Origin: Tubiluchus corallicola
Lineage: Eukaryota; Priapulida; Priapulimorpha; Priapulimorphida; Tubiluchidae
Assembly: GCA_030141605.1 (NCBI GenBank)
Contig: JAQGDQ010000394.1
Span: 152,241-216,240, forward strand
Direction of reading: 5' to 3'
Length of the DNA stretch: 64,000 bases
Positions 37,001 through 41,030 of the stretch are shown piece after piece. Under the pieces are notes generated by a model. That model saw only the letters and a program-made list of their open reading frames with translations, was not told the DNA's origin and ran no database searches. The stretch's first letter is position 1, and each line of letters starts with the position of its first letter. The position numbers and the translations under genes are program-made.

Positions 37001-38766
37001 GCAAATGTCATTAATAAATAAATATCTATATTATGTACTAACACTATTAAGTGAAGAACTATCCTGATAATCCAAAAGCAAAAACTTGAAGACAAATTCA
37101 ATGGTCTAAATTATAAGACATTTAAGGTCTTCAAGTGATCTATGAGCTTCAGGCCGACCACTTTTCAAGCCCGACTCTATATGTCATATTAGGGCTGGCA
37201 AATCAGTGGATGCCATCACAGTCCATTACAGGGAAATATTGAGAGACAGTGTATAATTACAAAACAGAATTTTCAAAACTTGAAAAAAAACAAATCGTAA
37301 AGGATTGGATATAAAAACCAGATAGTTTGACCTAGTGGTAATGTGTCCACTTTCCGCATGTGAGGTCATGAGTTCGATACTGCAGGCTAGTCATACCAAA
37401 GACTTTAAAAATGGCACTTAATATTGTCCTGCCTGGCGCATCGTATTTAGGATAAAGGTGGGGTAATAATAGTCTCTGTTAAATGTACTGTGCTATTTAC
37501 AGTCAGTCCAAAAGCTCTTTGAAGCTTATGTTAATTGTTCATCCTAAAAACCAATTTTAAATAAAGATTATTATTATTATCATTATTACATTTCTTTAAA
37601 TATGCAATAGTTCAGGATCTCCATAATTTGACAGACTTGATGGACATAGTCTTGGATGCGATGGACGTAATTTTAAGCGTCCACTCACTGAATTGATGGA
37701 TATATTCCGATGGACTTGATGAACGTCCGTTAACCATTTCAATGAACTTATTGGACGTATTTTTGGACACAACAGACGTAAATTGAGCACTCGTTTACTA
37801 AACCGATGGACCAATGTAATCTTGGACATCATAGATATAATATCGAGCTTTCATTTGCTAAACTAAAGACCTATTTTGCTAGATCTAATTTACATCCATT
37901 ATTATGTGGATTTAGAATGTAGTTTTGAGAATCCATTCAATTAATAATTTAAAGTAAACCGATGGACCTGTAGACGCAATTCTTGACATGTTTGGTGGTG
38001 AGCTGGACGTTAGTTTAACCATGAAGATTGTTGCTATTACACTTTCCCACCTCATACTTTTTTATTTATTGTGAAAATGTCTATCACGTCCATTAAATTA
38101 GAGGATGGATGTCCAACTTGCGTCCAAAGTGTCCATCACGTTCATCACATCCATTCATTTGTGATTTGCCAATTGTTCAGGCTGCATTTTTATGATTCCT
38201 TGTCACATTCAGTAGGTATATTTCTTTACATGCTCATAAATGTTATGGTTGGCCAAATTCTAGTTGGAGTGAATATACAAAAACACAAATTCTTTTAATG
38301 TTAATCATTGTCCACAGTCTATAGTTTGCTGTACAGTTAATAAGTTGGTCAAACTCCTAGCCCCAAAAATCAGGTGGTTAACTAGTGTTCTGCATTTCTA
38401 AAACTATGTAAGCCTAACAAAAATGTAGAAAACTACATTCAAAAAATTAAATTAAACAGTTACTGGACCAAGCTATGTTTATGTAACCAGATGGCAGCAC
38501 CAGTGTCACTTTTTTCCTTCACTCAATTTTACTTTCACTGGCACATGTAGTATTACGAATATTGTGACTATACTCAGTAACATTTTTACCTTTAACGTAT
38601 TTGTTGGCAACTTATGTTTACTTTCATAGTTTTGGACTTTGTTTTGACCTATGTGCAATATGGAAGCAGGCGAAAGATATCCAGTTTTTGAACTTCCACT
38701 AGAAATTCCGGAAGATGGAGATTCACATCTCATATTCATGCCTCCCCCACTCGAGGCTGACGCCAT
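914..38766 (-). CDS. CTTNBP2: Cortactin-binding protein 2 (CTTNBP2) orthologue, 20 coding exons
   Basis: Exons in transcription order: 38766-38590, 32423-32319, 30770-30531, 29720-29613, 23081-21845, 19173-19111, 18218-18093, 16883-16784, 16088-15935, 14947-14817, 14652-14469, 13741-13624, 11593-11315, 10300-10125, 7705-7519, 5990-5835, 4608-4377, 3293-2989, 2259-2100, 1010-914. All have GT-AG borders and compatible phases; the total is 4335 nt, 1444 residues plus stop. Order of parts: Ser/Gly-rich N terminus (1-59), CTTNBP2 motif (60-94), coiled coil (95-340), Ser/Pro-rich linker with PxxP motifs, ankyrin repeats (about 640-915), then a navigator-like P-loop region (about 915-1360) with GPSGVGKS at 1077-1084 and VIILDDL at 1145-1151. 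Vertebrate CTTNBP2 has the same architecture at about 1660 residues; it binds cortactin and striatin-PP2A and acts in dendritic spines. Identity is very secure; the first and last two exons are least certain. Confidence 0.93.
1537..1647. repeat. 37-bp tandem repeat, 3 copies
   Basis: Three adjacent 37-bp units starting at 1537, 1574 and 1611, each with a TGTGGT(C/T)AGCAA start and a GGGCCTTTGAC end and a few substitutions. It lies in CTTNBP2 intron 19 (1011-2099). The rest of that intron is featureless. Confidence 0.9.
2100..2259 (-). CDS. CTTNBP2: CTTNBP2 exon 19 (C-terminal tail, inferred)
   Basis: Residues 1360-1412, DKDRYIGSYRGGQELQQHLQ then KVDDTSVIPVRSPASVNAPE and FNSTSEPINIPHP. Acceptor TTTTTCTGTGAAG has the right phase after exon 18. 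The donor is CCAA|GTATGT at 2099. If it is not used, the frame stops at 2057 after 14 other residues. The tail is disordered and I see no family match here, so the call rests on phase, composition and splice sites. Confidence 0.7.
2495..2582. repeat. 45-bp tandem duplication
   Basis: Two nearly identical copies starting at 2495 and 2540 with GAAGAACAGAATTTTGTAG, in CTTNBP2 intron 18 (2260-2988). They abut a tRNA-like segment, so the duplication may have involved the 5' flank of that SINE relic. Confidence 0.88.
2573..2670 (+). mobile_element. tRNA-Thr-like SINE head (relic)
   Basis: It reads like a decayed tRNA: A-box-like GGTTTAGTTTTGCTAAGAC, a loop region CTTGTAA that would place a TGT (Thr) anticodon, and a B-box-like AGTTCAAATCT. 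A CAACTTTTTCAC-TTTCC body follows, which recurs behind other B-boxes in this window. It is not an intact tRNA gene, because the stems do not pair well. Confidence 0.55.
2989..3293 (-). CDS. CTTNBP2: CTTNBP2 exon 18 (helical C-terminal region)
   Basis: Residues 1258-1359. AVEWVFSVWQRLNECLAKLG and GPRHFYSCPI, then WNHAIAPAVENAILKGPK and AVLPGCPISG match the vertebrate segment (W--SVWRQLN-CLA-LG, GPK-F-SCP, WN--IAP-V--AIL, AVLHGCP) almost motif for motif. Acceptor ACATTTCAG, donor GCAG|GTATGA. Confidence 0.96.
3753..4105. repeat. 25-bp minisatellite, about 14 copies
   Basis: Unit ATTATGTATATTCATCAGTT plus TTGCT, with an early stretch where TTCAACAG and TTTGTCTG variants alternate (a 50-bp higher-order unit). 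The unit has no stop in any plus frame, which creates false hydrophobic ORFs. It lies in CTTNBP2 intron 17 (3294-4376). Confidence 0.97.
4377..4608 (-). CDS. CTTNBP2: CTTNBP2 exon 17 (ATPase C-terminal part)
   Basis: Residues 1181-1257, including YYLLNECYIIGTMDKSRSQS, then LDLSIQQRFRWVHCRIDTEP and RHLLRRVIHKYGGQLPTPGD. The Q--FRWV-----EP-----R-LRR--- pattern is shared by CTTNBP2 and the neuron navigators. Acceptor CATGTAG, donor ACAG|GTGCGT. Confidence 0.95.
4609..5834 (-). other. CTTNBP2 intron 16
   Basis: AT-rich intron with no supported gene or array. Short ORFs near 4863-5051 and 5325-5534 show no family resemblance. Confidence 0.7.
5835..5990 (-). CDS. CTTNBP2: CTTNBP2 exon 16 (Walker B strand)
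   Basis: Residues 1129-1180, CLLRAEVPAMLNHAPVIILD then DLSKIDVSEVFGEILTAIER. VIILDDL is a standard Walker B (hydrophobic strand and two acidic residues); the vertebrate strand reads IIIILENL as I recall. Acceptor TTTTACAG, donor ATAG|GTTTGC. Confidence 0.92.
5991..7518 (-). other. CTTNBP2 intron 15
   Basis: Mostly featureless. A weak B-box-like GGTTCAATCCAGCTGGT near 6712 may be a SINE relic. 7130-7211 resembles, in inverse orientation, 17590-17672. Confidence 0.6.
7130..7211. repeat. Dispersed repeat fragment A, copy 1
   Basis: The reverse complement carries GCCCAACTATTGACGACATC next to TTAATTAATCTATTA-type sequence; the same order occurs at 17590-17672 with GCCCAACTATTGATGACATC. The two copies are inverted relative to each other, which points to an interspersed repeat. 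Confidence 0.7.
7519..7705 (-). CDS. CTTNBP2: CTTNBP2 exon 15 (P-loop, Walker A)
   Basis: Residues 1067-1128. IDQYRSLVFYGPSGVGKSYL holds a full Walker A motif GxxxxGKS (GPSGVGKS, residues 1077-1084), then AKKLAQSIQ and a strand TYVSLSSSYSRRNLVNLLSA. As I recall the vertebrate protein, the corresponding loop lacks the GK(S/T). Acceptor CATTTTAG is inferred on the minus strand, with donor AAGG|GTAAGA. Confidence 0.93.
7782..8250. mobile_element. hAT-like MITE, family B (full length)
   Basis: Imperfect terminal inverted repeats: CAGTGGCGGCTCACGTA at 7782 and, on the other strand from 8250, CAGTGGTGGCTCGTAGCTA. The 469-bp body has no transposase ORF. CAGTGGCGG-type ends are typical of hAT-like non-autonomous elements. 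I see no clear 8-bp target duplication. It lies in CTTNBP2 intron 14; a partial relative is at 53990. Confidence 0.78.
8251..10124 (-). other. CTTNBP2 intron 14, remaining part
   Basis: AT-rich. 8625-8775 holds two copies of an AACTTTGTCTTTCTC(A/T)TAAATAAG segment, a local duplication. Otherwise nothing supported. Confidence 0.6.
10125..10300 (-). CDS. CTTNBP2: CTTNBP2 exon 14 (before the P-loop)
   Basis: Residues 1008-1066, ending YDTLIPTGTLHNYLRL. The IP---L-NYLRL pattern directly precedes the P-loop strand in the family. Acceptor AATTATAG, donor TTG|GTAGGT, phase 0 out. Confidence 0.92.
11231..11320. repeat. 18-bp tandem repeat carrying a 5' splice site, 5 copies
   Basis: Unit on the plus strand CACACTACTCACCTATC(A/G); on the sense strand each copy reads GATAG|GTGAGTAGTGTG. 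The copy at 11303-11320 spans the end of CTTNBP2 exon 13 (exon bases 11315-11320). The other four lie in intron 13 and repeat the same donor. The rest of that intron (10301-11230) shows nothing notable. Confidence 0.96.
11315..11593 (-). CDS. CTTNBP2: CTTNBP2 exon 13 (linker to P-loop region)
   Basis: Residues 915-1007. The pattern ATTWQVLEDSLRHLVAAHF followed by AAISEG matches the vertebrate [25 protein letters not shown] region. The exon ends ECAI at GATAG|GTGAGT. This donor is the exon-side member of five tandem 18-bp copies. Confidence 0.9.
11681..13620. repeat. 50-bp minisatellite, about 39 copies, filling CTTNBP2 intron 12
   Basis: Highly homogeneous 50-bp units. In sense orientation each contains CTTTCAG|GTCAGTAATCAAC (GTTAGT in some copies), a juxtaposed acceptor-like and donor-like AG|GT. 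The exon-side end runs without a break into the real donor ATAG|GTTTGTAATCAAC of exon 12, so the unit appears to derive from the 5' end of this intron. The array makes up nearly all of the 2.0-kb intron. Confidence 0.98.
13624..13741 (-). CDS. CTTNBP2: CTTNBP2 exon 12 (last ankyrin repeat)
   Basis: Residues 876-914, ECLEVLHVHSLVSLLARDKQ then GKKPVDVASSACKQILHSI. It matches the last vertebrate repeat (CLEIL ... D---- DVA-D-CK-LL). The donor ATAG|GTTTGT at 13623 abuts, and shares sequence with, the 50-bp minisatellite that fills the next intron. Confidence 0.92.
13742..14468 (-). other. CTTNBP2 intron 11 with SINE-like relic
   Basis: Near 13930-14060 there is GGATTTGAAACC and, 80 bp on, AGATTCAAATCCC, resembling Pol III B-boxes in both orientations. 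They probably come from decayed tRNA-derived SINEs. 14275-14350 is an ACAAA-rich stretch. No gene is supported. Confidence 0.45.
14469..14652 (-). CDS. CTTNBP2: CTTNBP2 exon 11 (disordered insert and ankyrin helix)
   Basis: Residues 814-875. A basic Ser/Pro/Tyr/Arg segment (FIPYRSPYRKPQDKQASAK) is followed by ADIVDEMGQTLTHAAALQQS, the start of the last ankyrin repeat. Vertebrate CTTNBP2 has a disordered insert at the same place. Acceptor ATGCGTAG, donor CCG|GTGAGT. Confidence 0.87.
14817..14947 (-). CDS. CTTNBP2: CTTNBP2 exon 10 (ankyrin repeat)
   Basis: Residues 771-813, NGCTAMHCSIEENHPDCLEL then LIKQAKLLSTFNPISHWNRK and SPDR. NGCTAMHCSIEENHPDCLELLI is an ankyrin unit; the basic tail leads into a disordered insert in exon 11. 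Acceptor AATTTCAG, donor ATAG|GTATGC. Confidence 0.92.
15366..15650. repeat. About 80-bp degenerate tandem repeat, 3-4 copies
   Basis: Successive copies of a unit with GCTAGTTTTG(C/T)GATAT-AATTC, TACATTACATCATTACTG and TTTTTCAAAG-TATC blocks, more divergent toward the right end. It lies in CTTNBP2 intron 9 (14948-15934), whose remaining sequence is unremarkable. Confidence 0.85.
15935..16088 (-). CDS. CTTNBP2: CTTNBP2 exon 9 (ankyrin repeats 3-4)
   Basis: Residues 719-770, CVRLLVDAGADATIQDQNGK then TALHLASTAGHVDCVKLLVS and APAVCIVRDK. Two consensus ankyrin units, with G-TALHLA--GH-DCVKLL well kept. Acceptor TTTTTCAG, donor AAG|GTAGGT. Confidence 0.95.
16089..16783 (-). other. CTTNBP2 intron 8
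   Basis: Begins near the exon with GGCCCGGGTCACACAGAG and has a second GTCACACAGA 90 bp on. GGCCCGGGTCACAC-type ends occur on some DNA transposon remnants, but I found no matching second terminus, so no element is called. Confidence 0.4.
16784..16883 (-). CDS. CTTNBP2: CTTNBP2 exon 8 (ankyrin repeat 2 end to repeat 3)
   Basis: Residues 686-718, FLQLLLEKEPNLNCYTSTGT then TALHAAALYGHER. TALHAAALYGHE is a textbook ankyrin helix 1. Acceptor GTTTACAG, donor GAAAG|GTAAGT. Confidence 0.94.
16907..17101. repeat. 195-bp direct duplication, copy 1
   Basis: Matches 17701-17895 over 195 bp with about seven substitutions and no indel. This copy starts 24 bp upstream (in sense) of the exon 8 acceptor, so the duplicated segment includes the region where the branch point should lie. 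Confidence 0.93.
17590..17672. repeat. Dispersed repeat fragment A, copy 2
   Basis: Carries GCCCAACTATTGATGACATC beside TTAATTAAC and ATAGATTAAAA blocks and is the inverse-orientation counterpart of 7130-7211. It directly precedes a short GTGACAG microsatellite and the second 195-bp copy. Confidence 0.7.
17701..17895. repeat. 195-bp direct duplication, copy 2
   Basis: Second copy of the segment at 16907-17101, 600 bp deeper in CTTNBP2 intron 7 (16884-18092). GTGACAG units at about 17675-17712 lead into it. The 17102-17589 part of this intron holds a short ACTACC/ATT microsatellite near 17105-17160 and nothing else. Confidence 0.93.
18093..18218 (-). CDS. CTTNBP2: CTTNBP2 exon 7 (ankyrin repeats 1-2)
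   Basis: Residues 644-685. AADMGDTDKLKSLLDESTVD is an ankyrin helix pair; it is followed by a variable loop and then STALIIAASKGHD, the start of the next repeat. Acceptor TGTGTTTAG, donor GACG|GTGAGT. Confidence 0.92.
18219..19110 (-). other. CTTNBP2 intron 6
   Basis: AT-rich, no array or gene supported. Confidence 0.6.
19111..19173 (-). CDS. CTTNBP2: CTTNBP2 exon 6 (entry to ankyrin region)
   Basis: A 63-nt exon, residues 623-643, GGPPSVDDDNSSTVLTQLLF followed by T. GGP and the following L-QLL correspond to the residues just before the first ankyrin repeat in vertebrates. Acceptor ATTACAG, donor ACTG|GTGAGT; the phase links exons 5 and 7. Confidence 0.85.
19174..21844 (-). other. CTTNBP2 intron 5
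   Basis: A short tandem duplication (ACTTTTAATATGCATTT) lies at about 19356-19405. Around 20557-20923 both strands have an open frame of about 115 codons (minus 114 aa, plus 118 aa) with no family I recognise. The minus frame could be an old transposon fragment or an unrecognised alternative exon. Otherwise nothing is supported. Confidence 0.5.
21845..23081 (-). CDS. CTTNBP2: CTTNBP2 exon 5 (end of coiled coil, Ser/Pro-rich linker)
   Basis: The largest exon, 1237 nt, residues 211-622. The first 130 residues are coiled coil containing HKRVAVLLVQERKELSQRL, which matches the vertebrate VLMLVKE-K-LS segment. The rest is low-complexity Ser/Pro/Val/Ala with SH3-type motifs KPPELPPKQ and APPPVPPNKP; the second matches a proline motif in the vertebrate linker. 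It ends DLQQLLVSMVT at an ACAG|GTAAAC donor. The base composition is clearly more GC-rich than the surrounding introns. Confidence 0.95.
23236..23310 (+). mobile_element. tRNA-like SINE relic
   Basis: AGTTGGTTATCAGTAGCATT followed 30 bp later by GGTTCAAGTCCG gives an A-box/B-box arrangement with tRNA-like spacing. There is no intact cloverleaf. Confidence 0.4.
23739..24075. repeat. 31-bp minisatellite, about 11 copies
   Basis: Unit with GATTGGGATTCGGTTTCGAT plus TTCGAAGCTCA; GATTTC/GGTTTC and CAGATT/CACATT variants alternate. All three plus frames are open through it because 31 is not a multiple of 3, which gives false ORFs. It is in CTTNBP2 intron 4. Confidence 0.97.
24590..25130. other. 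GC-richer intronic segment with RFX-like and E-box motifs
   Basis: Less AT-rich than its flanks. It contains GCACGTGTC near 24586, ATGGCAACG near 24958 and GCAACCATGGCAACCT near 25090. The last fits an X-box (RFX) palindrome except in one half-site. No ORF resembles a known protein. A regulatory role is an inference. Confidence 0.3.
25615..25690 (-). mobile_element. tRNA-like SINE relic
   Basis: On the minus strand TTGGTTGTCTAAGATGTTTA is followed by CTGGTTCAAATTCAGGC at tRNA spacing (A-box, B-box). Decayed, with no clear tail. Confidence 0.45.
27264..27356. repeat. 37-bp tandem duplication
   Basis: Two copies of a unit with GGTCGGTGTTAGTT and CTAACCAAAACTAGTTA, which is itself partly palindromic (TTAGTT...AACTAA). 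Inside CTTNBP2 intron 4. Confidence 0.8.
27400..27760. other. Compositionally distinct intronic block (possible conserved noncoding element)
   Basis: A 350-bp stretch of balanced composition, without simple repeats, in a very AT-rich intron. It has motifs such as CAATTAAAAATAG and TGAGTCGCAATGA. No frame matches a known family. Regulatory function is only a suggestion. Confidence 0.25.
28150..28320. repeat. Imperfect direct duplication, about 85 bp
   Basis: ATCACTGACCATGCTCTGCA and TGCTTAACTTTGTTTGCAG recur about 85 bp later as ATCACTGACCAGGCTCTGCA and TGCTTAACTTTGTTTGCTA. Inside CTTNBP2 intron 4. Confidence 0.8.
29290..29315 (+). other. G-quadruplex-type motif
   Basis: Five runs of three or more G with 1-5 base loops (GGG-AAA-GGG-AGGA-GGGGG-A-GGG-T-GGG). 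It sits on the plus strand of CTTNBP2 intron 4, so it is in the template strand, about 300 bp upstream of exon 4's downstream flank. Confidence 0.7.
29520..29612 (-). mobile_element. tRNA-like SINE relic abutting the exon 4 donor
   Basis: The sense strand just after the exon 4 donor reads CTGGTTCAAAACCATGCTGT, then a CAGACTTTTCCCATTTCCC body like that at 2640-2670. The B-box-like part begins about 25 nt into the intron. Confidence 0.45.
29613..29720 (-). CDS. CTTNBP2: CTTNBP2 exon 4 (coiled coil)
   Basis: Residues 175-210, VVNELEEEKKKHAQDTAQGD through KDRERLRVE: a charged coiled-coil segment of 36 codons, phase 0 at both ends (acceptor TCCTGCAG, donor GAG|GTGTGT). A tRNA-derived SINE-like relic lies directly behind the donor, at about 29520-29612. 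Confidence 0.88.
29721..30530 (-). other. CTTNBP2 intron 3
   Basis: AT-rich, with no repeat array or gene supported. Confidence 0.6.
30531..30770 (-). CDS. CTTNBP2: CTTNBP2 exon 3 (coiled coil)
   Basis: Residues 95-174. It carries the family pattern K-YG-F-L-DP-AL-RD (here AKYGKFGLDDPYAALIRD), then a Gln/Lys/Glu-rich heptad stretch ending RHSK. Acceptor ACATTTCAG, donor AAG|GTACGA, both phase 0. Confidence 0.93.
31564..32007. mobile_element. hAT-like MITE, family A, copy 1
   Basis: Terminal inverted repeats CAGGGCCGTCTTAACA (31564) and, on the other strand from 32007, CAGTGTCGTCTTAACA: 14 of 16 match. The 444-bp body has no transposase. Internal blocks AACATGCTGTACA, GTATTTATTAATTG and GGGCCCCTATGC recur in order at 46237-46786. 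No target duplication is visible. In CTTNBP2 intron 2 (30771-32318). Confidence 0.82.
32319..32423 (-). CDS. CTTNBP2: CTTNBP2 exon 2 (N-terminal family motif)
   Basis: Residues 60-94, RHPKMLELSKTELLQLLSYL followed by EGELQAREVVIATLR. The LSK-E-L-LL-EGEL-AR-VI-LR pattern is the most conserved N-terminal signature of CTTNBP2 and CTTNBP2NL and starts the coiled coil. Acceptor CTATTACAG and donor CGG|GTAAAC, both phase 0. Confidence 0.93.
33559..34286. repeat. 28-bp minisatellite, 26 copies
   Basis: Unit GTTAAAGGTTCACCTAACAA plus TACATTGT, with variants ending CATGGT, CAAGGT and CACTGT. The sense (minus) strand of each unit contains TTGTTAG|GTGAACC, an acceptor-like AG directly joined to a GTGA donor-like sequence. 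In CTTNBP2 intron 1. Confidence 0.98.
35065..35258. repeat. 54-bp tandem repeat, 4 copies
   Basis: Units starting at about 35065, 35120, 35174 and 35228 with GCATTGTTTACAGTCGACAA and GGGAGAGCAAA; CATGTGACATAA closes each unit. The last copy is truncated. In CTTNBP2 intron 1. Confidence 0.93.
37316..37587 (+). mobile_element. tRNA-derived SINE with (ATT)n tail
   Basis: An A-box-like TTGACCTAGTGGTAATGTG and a B-box-like TGAGTTCGATACTGC lie at tRNA spacing. They are followed by a roughly 170-bp body (GTCCTGCCTGGCGCAT, TTTAGGATAAAGGTGGGGTA) and a tail of ATT units. This is the standard layout of a tRNA-derived SINE and the best preserved copy here. Confidence 0.82.
37636..37895. repeat. Degenerate tandem repeat of about 56 bp, 4-5 copies
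   Basis: Repeated GATGGAC, TTGGA---GA(T/C)GGACGTAA and a following C-CTC--TTTACTAA-C block at intervals of roughly 56 bp. Copies differ strongly, so this is an old array. A further GATGGACCTGTAGACGCAAT lies at 37962. Confidence 0.65.
38461..38510 (+). repeat. 50-bp inverted repeat, left arm (CTTNBP2 intron 1)
   Basis: Pairs with 38991-39040: 46 of 50 positions match in inverse orientation. Contains TAACCAGATGGCAGC. CTTNBP2 exon 1 sits between the arms. Confidence 0.95.
38590..38766 (-). CDS. CTTNBP2: CTTNBP2 exon 1 (start codon, Ser/Gly-rich N terminus)
   Basis: Residues 1-59, beginning MASASSGGG and ending at an AAG|GTAAAA donor in phase 0, which matches the phase-0 acceptor of exon 2. The segment is rich in Ser and Gly with a SPASILHIG stretch and has no recognisable domain. 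The ATG at 38766 is the first in frame after non-ATG upstream codons. The alternative is that translation starts at Met64 in exon 2 and this ORF belongs to an alternative transcript. The exon lies between the two arms of a 50-bp inverted repeat. Confidence 0.68.
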
Positions 38767-38975
38767 TTTTGATTTATCAAAGAAGAGCACACCACATATT
38801 ACAGAGATTTAACACAGTTAGTCTCTTTCTGCGAGGATCCTAAACGAGTCCCACAAAGCACGAATTCTACGTGATTAACATTAGCCAATTTATCACTTCC
38901 GCTTGCTGTAATGCACGCAAAAACTTTAAAATCGTTAAAATAATCCATAAGAACACAAAACACTCATCAATTGCA

Positions 38976-38993
38976 ACTGGTCACGTGACCAGT
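38976..38993. promoter_or_regulatory. Perfect 18-bp palindrome with CACGTG core
   Basis: ACTGGTCACGTGACCAGT is self-complementary. Its GTCACGTGAC centre matches the E-box/CLEAR type bound by USF and MiT/TFE bHLH factors in animals. It lies 210 bp upstream of the CTTNBP2 start codon in the shared intergenic region. Confidence 0.7.
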
Positions 38994-39040
38994 GACACTG
39001 ATGCTGCCATCTGGTTATGTAAACATAGCTTCGTCCAGTA
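38991..39040 (-). repeat. 50-bp inverted repeat, right arm (promoter side)
   Basis: Inverse copy of 38461-38510. The arm contains GCTGCCATCTGGTTATG and lies directly beside the CACGTG palindrome. A few more matching bases continue outward, so the arms may be about 55 bp. Confidence 0.95.
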
Positions 39041-40816
39041 GCTGTTGGTACAGCATAATTTGAATTCTAGTTAATTTATCGTGTTTGTGATTTTTATAAT
39101 AATCATTATTATTTTGGTTTTAAAGTTTTATTTGGATTAATGTGTGGTGCGTTTTATCAATTATAAAGCGTAGTGATTTGATTTTTTTAGTTTTTGTAAA
39201 TAAATTTGTGTTACAGTGTAGGACCTACGTGTTTTGGGCATCTAATAATAATACACCAATCCAGTGAATATGACAGTTTTAGTACTACTATAGTATTTTC
39301 TTCAGAATTTTCGGAATTTAGTTGAAATATAAGCAGAGGGTCCGTATTTCAAATTCTGTCTGCATCCCAACTTTTTCACATTTCCATAAGTTTAGTGTTA
39401 ACATTTTATAATAAACATCTATATTTATACTATGTCTATAGTGACATTGTAACAATCAATTTTGAGAAATGTTTGTGATATTCATTGAAAGTTAAAAATT
39501 AACTGCGGTTATGTGCACAGTAGTTGTTGCCCACGCTTTAATACAAGGAAAGTACAGTTTAAACCAGTACTGTGCAAAAGTAAAGCTTACAGCAAATTAT
39601 AAAATAAAGCTTGTTACCTGTATACATGTTTTACTGCTTTCTACTGGGGTTTTGAGCTAAAGCTGAAAATGCTGATTAACTGACAGCTCGATAAATGTTT
39701 AAGTGATTTAAGAATCTCTTCAAAATTGGCTTCTAAACCTTCAAAGATGATCTAAGATCCACGCTTAGAGCTTGTAAGACTCTAGTGCCCAGAGCTAAGA
39801 CAGGAGCACATCGTGCTCCCCTAAATCATCCATTTACACCTTCTTTGCATCTGTTCTACAAAATTGTAACCCGTTACAAGTGATGTCACTATCATGCACA
39901 GTCAAGGAATATTTTTAATGATGCAAAGATGTATTTGTTTGTTGATTGCATAACTGTGTAAGGTTACGCATTGCGAGCTTAATAGAAATAAGCCCAAGTT
40001 TTTGTACGTTGTGGAATCTGAGGTTGTTTTTTCTGAATTTGTAAAATTATTAAATTACTTGATAGGCTCTGATTCTTTGAACTTGAGTACGTTACTGACA
40101 ATGGATTTGAAATAGCAGTTTAGGGTTTAGGTATCGGAAACTTTAAAAACTTTAAATACTTCACATGTAACAAACATGCAGGATAAGTCATTAAGTGCAC
40201 CTCTCAGCATAGTTTTTAATAGTCTGTGACAGAGAAATTTTAGCCCCTTTCACCAGCATTACATAAAGTTCTAAAAATGATTATCCACCTTTTATAGGAT
40301 GCACTTTGTTTACTTCAGAAGCAAAAGTACAAATTACTCTGTCTTGTCTTTGATAAGCTTAGTAATATGTTTTTGACAAAAACAATCATGTTTTCCCAGT
40401 CCAGATGAGTATTTTAATTTACTACTTTTCTTTGAGTTACATGAATCTTTCAAAGAGATAAGCATAATGCTAAATGTTATAGTTTCATGTGAAAACTTTT
40501 TATAATGTGCAATTCAAATTGCTTTTTCCCTTTACCATATTTCGTATAGGTGTATGCATATAAGAAATGCGTATTTGTAAGTATTTTAGTAATATACTTA
40601 GGTTTTAAAGATAAGTGTCTTTAAATTTGTTGATTATGTTTTGTATTGTACATAATAATCATTGCCTTTGATCATTGCATTAAATGCATCTAAAATGTTC
40701 AAATTGTTAAATTTTTAAAATTTATTATTATTTTAGGAATGCCAAAATTCACAAATACAGCCTAAACACATGTTTTTCTTATTTTCAAGATCCATATAAA
40801 GTCTGCATGCGACTTC

Positions 40817-41030
40817 ATGGCTGAGAAAAACCAGTCCTCCAGCTTCTCATCCTCCGCTAGTGATGCGTCCACTAGGAGGCGGGTTGCCGGATCAAGACCA
40901 ATGAAGCGGAAAGTGCTAAGACAAGTGAATGGAGAATCTCGAATTTTTGACGAAAGTAGTGTCAGCGAGACAAGCATTTTAGATGAATTCAGCTCTACTT
41001 CTAACCATGGGGACCTGCTGAGGAATTCAG
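40817..41030 (+). CDS. HYLS1: HYLS1 exon with HYLS1 box
   Basis: 71 codons plus one base. A Ser-rich start MAEKNQSSSFSSSASDAST is followed by RPMKRKVLR and an acidic/Ser tail. If the acceptor at about 40790 is used, nine more in-frame codons precede the ATG, and the true start may lie in an upstream exon. Confidence 0.85.

Larger units (their letters stand above)
32424..38589 (-). other. CTTNBP2 intron 1 (remaining sequence)
   Basis: This 6.2-kb intron holds the 28-bp and 54-bp arrays, a SINE at 37316 and a degenerate 56-bp array at 37636. Other parts (32430-33550, 34290-35050, 35260-37300) are AT-rich with no supported exon. Confidence 0.65.
38767..40816. promoter_or_regulatory. Head-to-head intergenic region, likely bidirectional promoter of CTTNBP2 and HYLS1
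   Basis: The two start codons point away from each other across about 2.05 kb. HYLS1's first recognised coding exon is preceded by an acceptor-like TTCTTATTTTCAAG at 40775-40790, so its promoter is upstream, possibly near 39.0 kb next to CTTNBP2's. No TATA box or CpG-rich island is obvious. A B-box-like remnant is near 39350-39385. No other coding exon was recognised. Confidence 0.5.
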
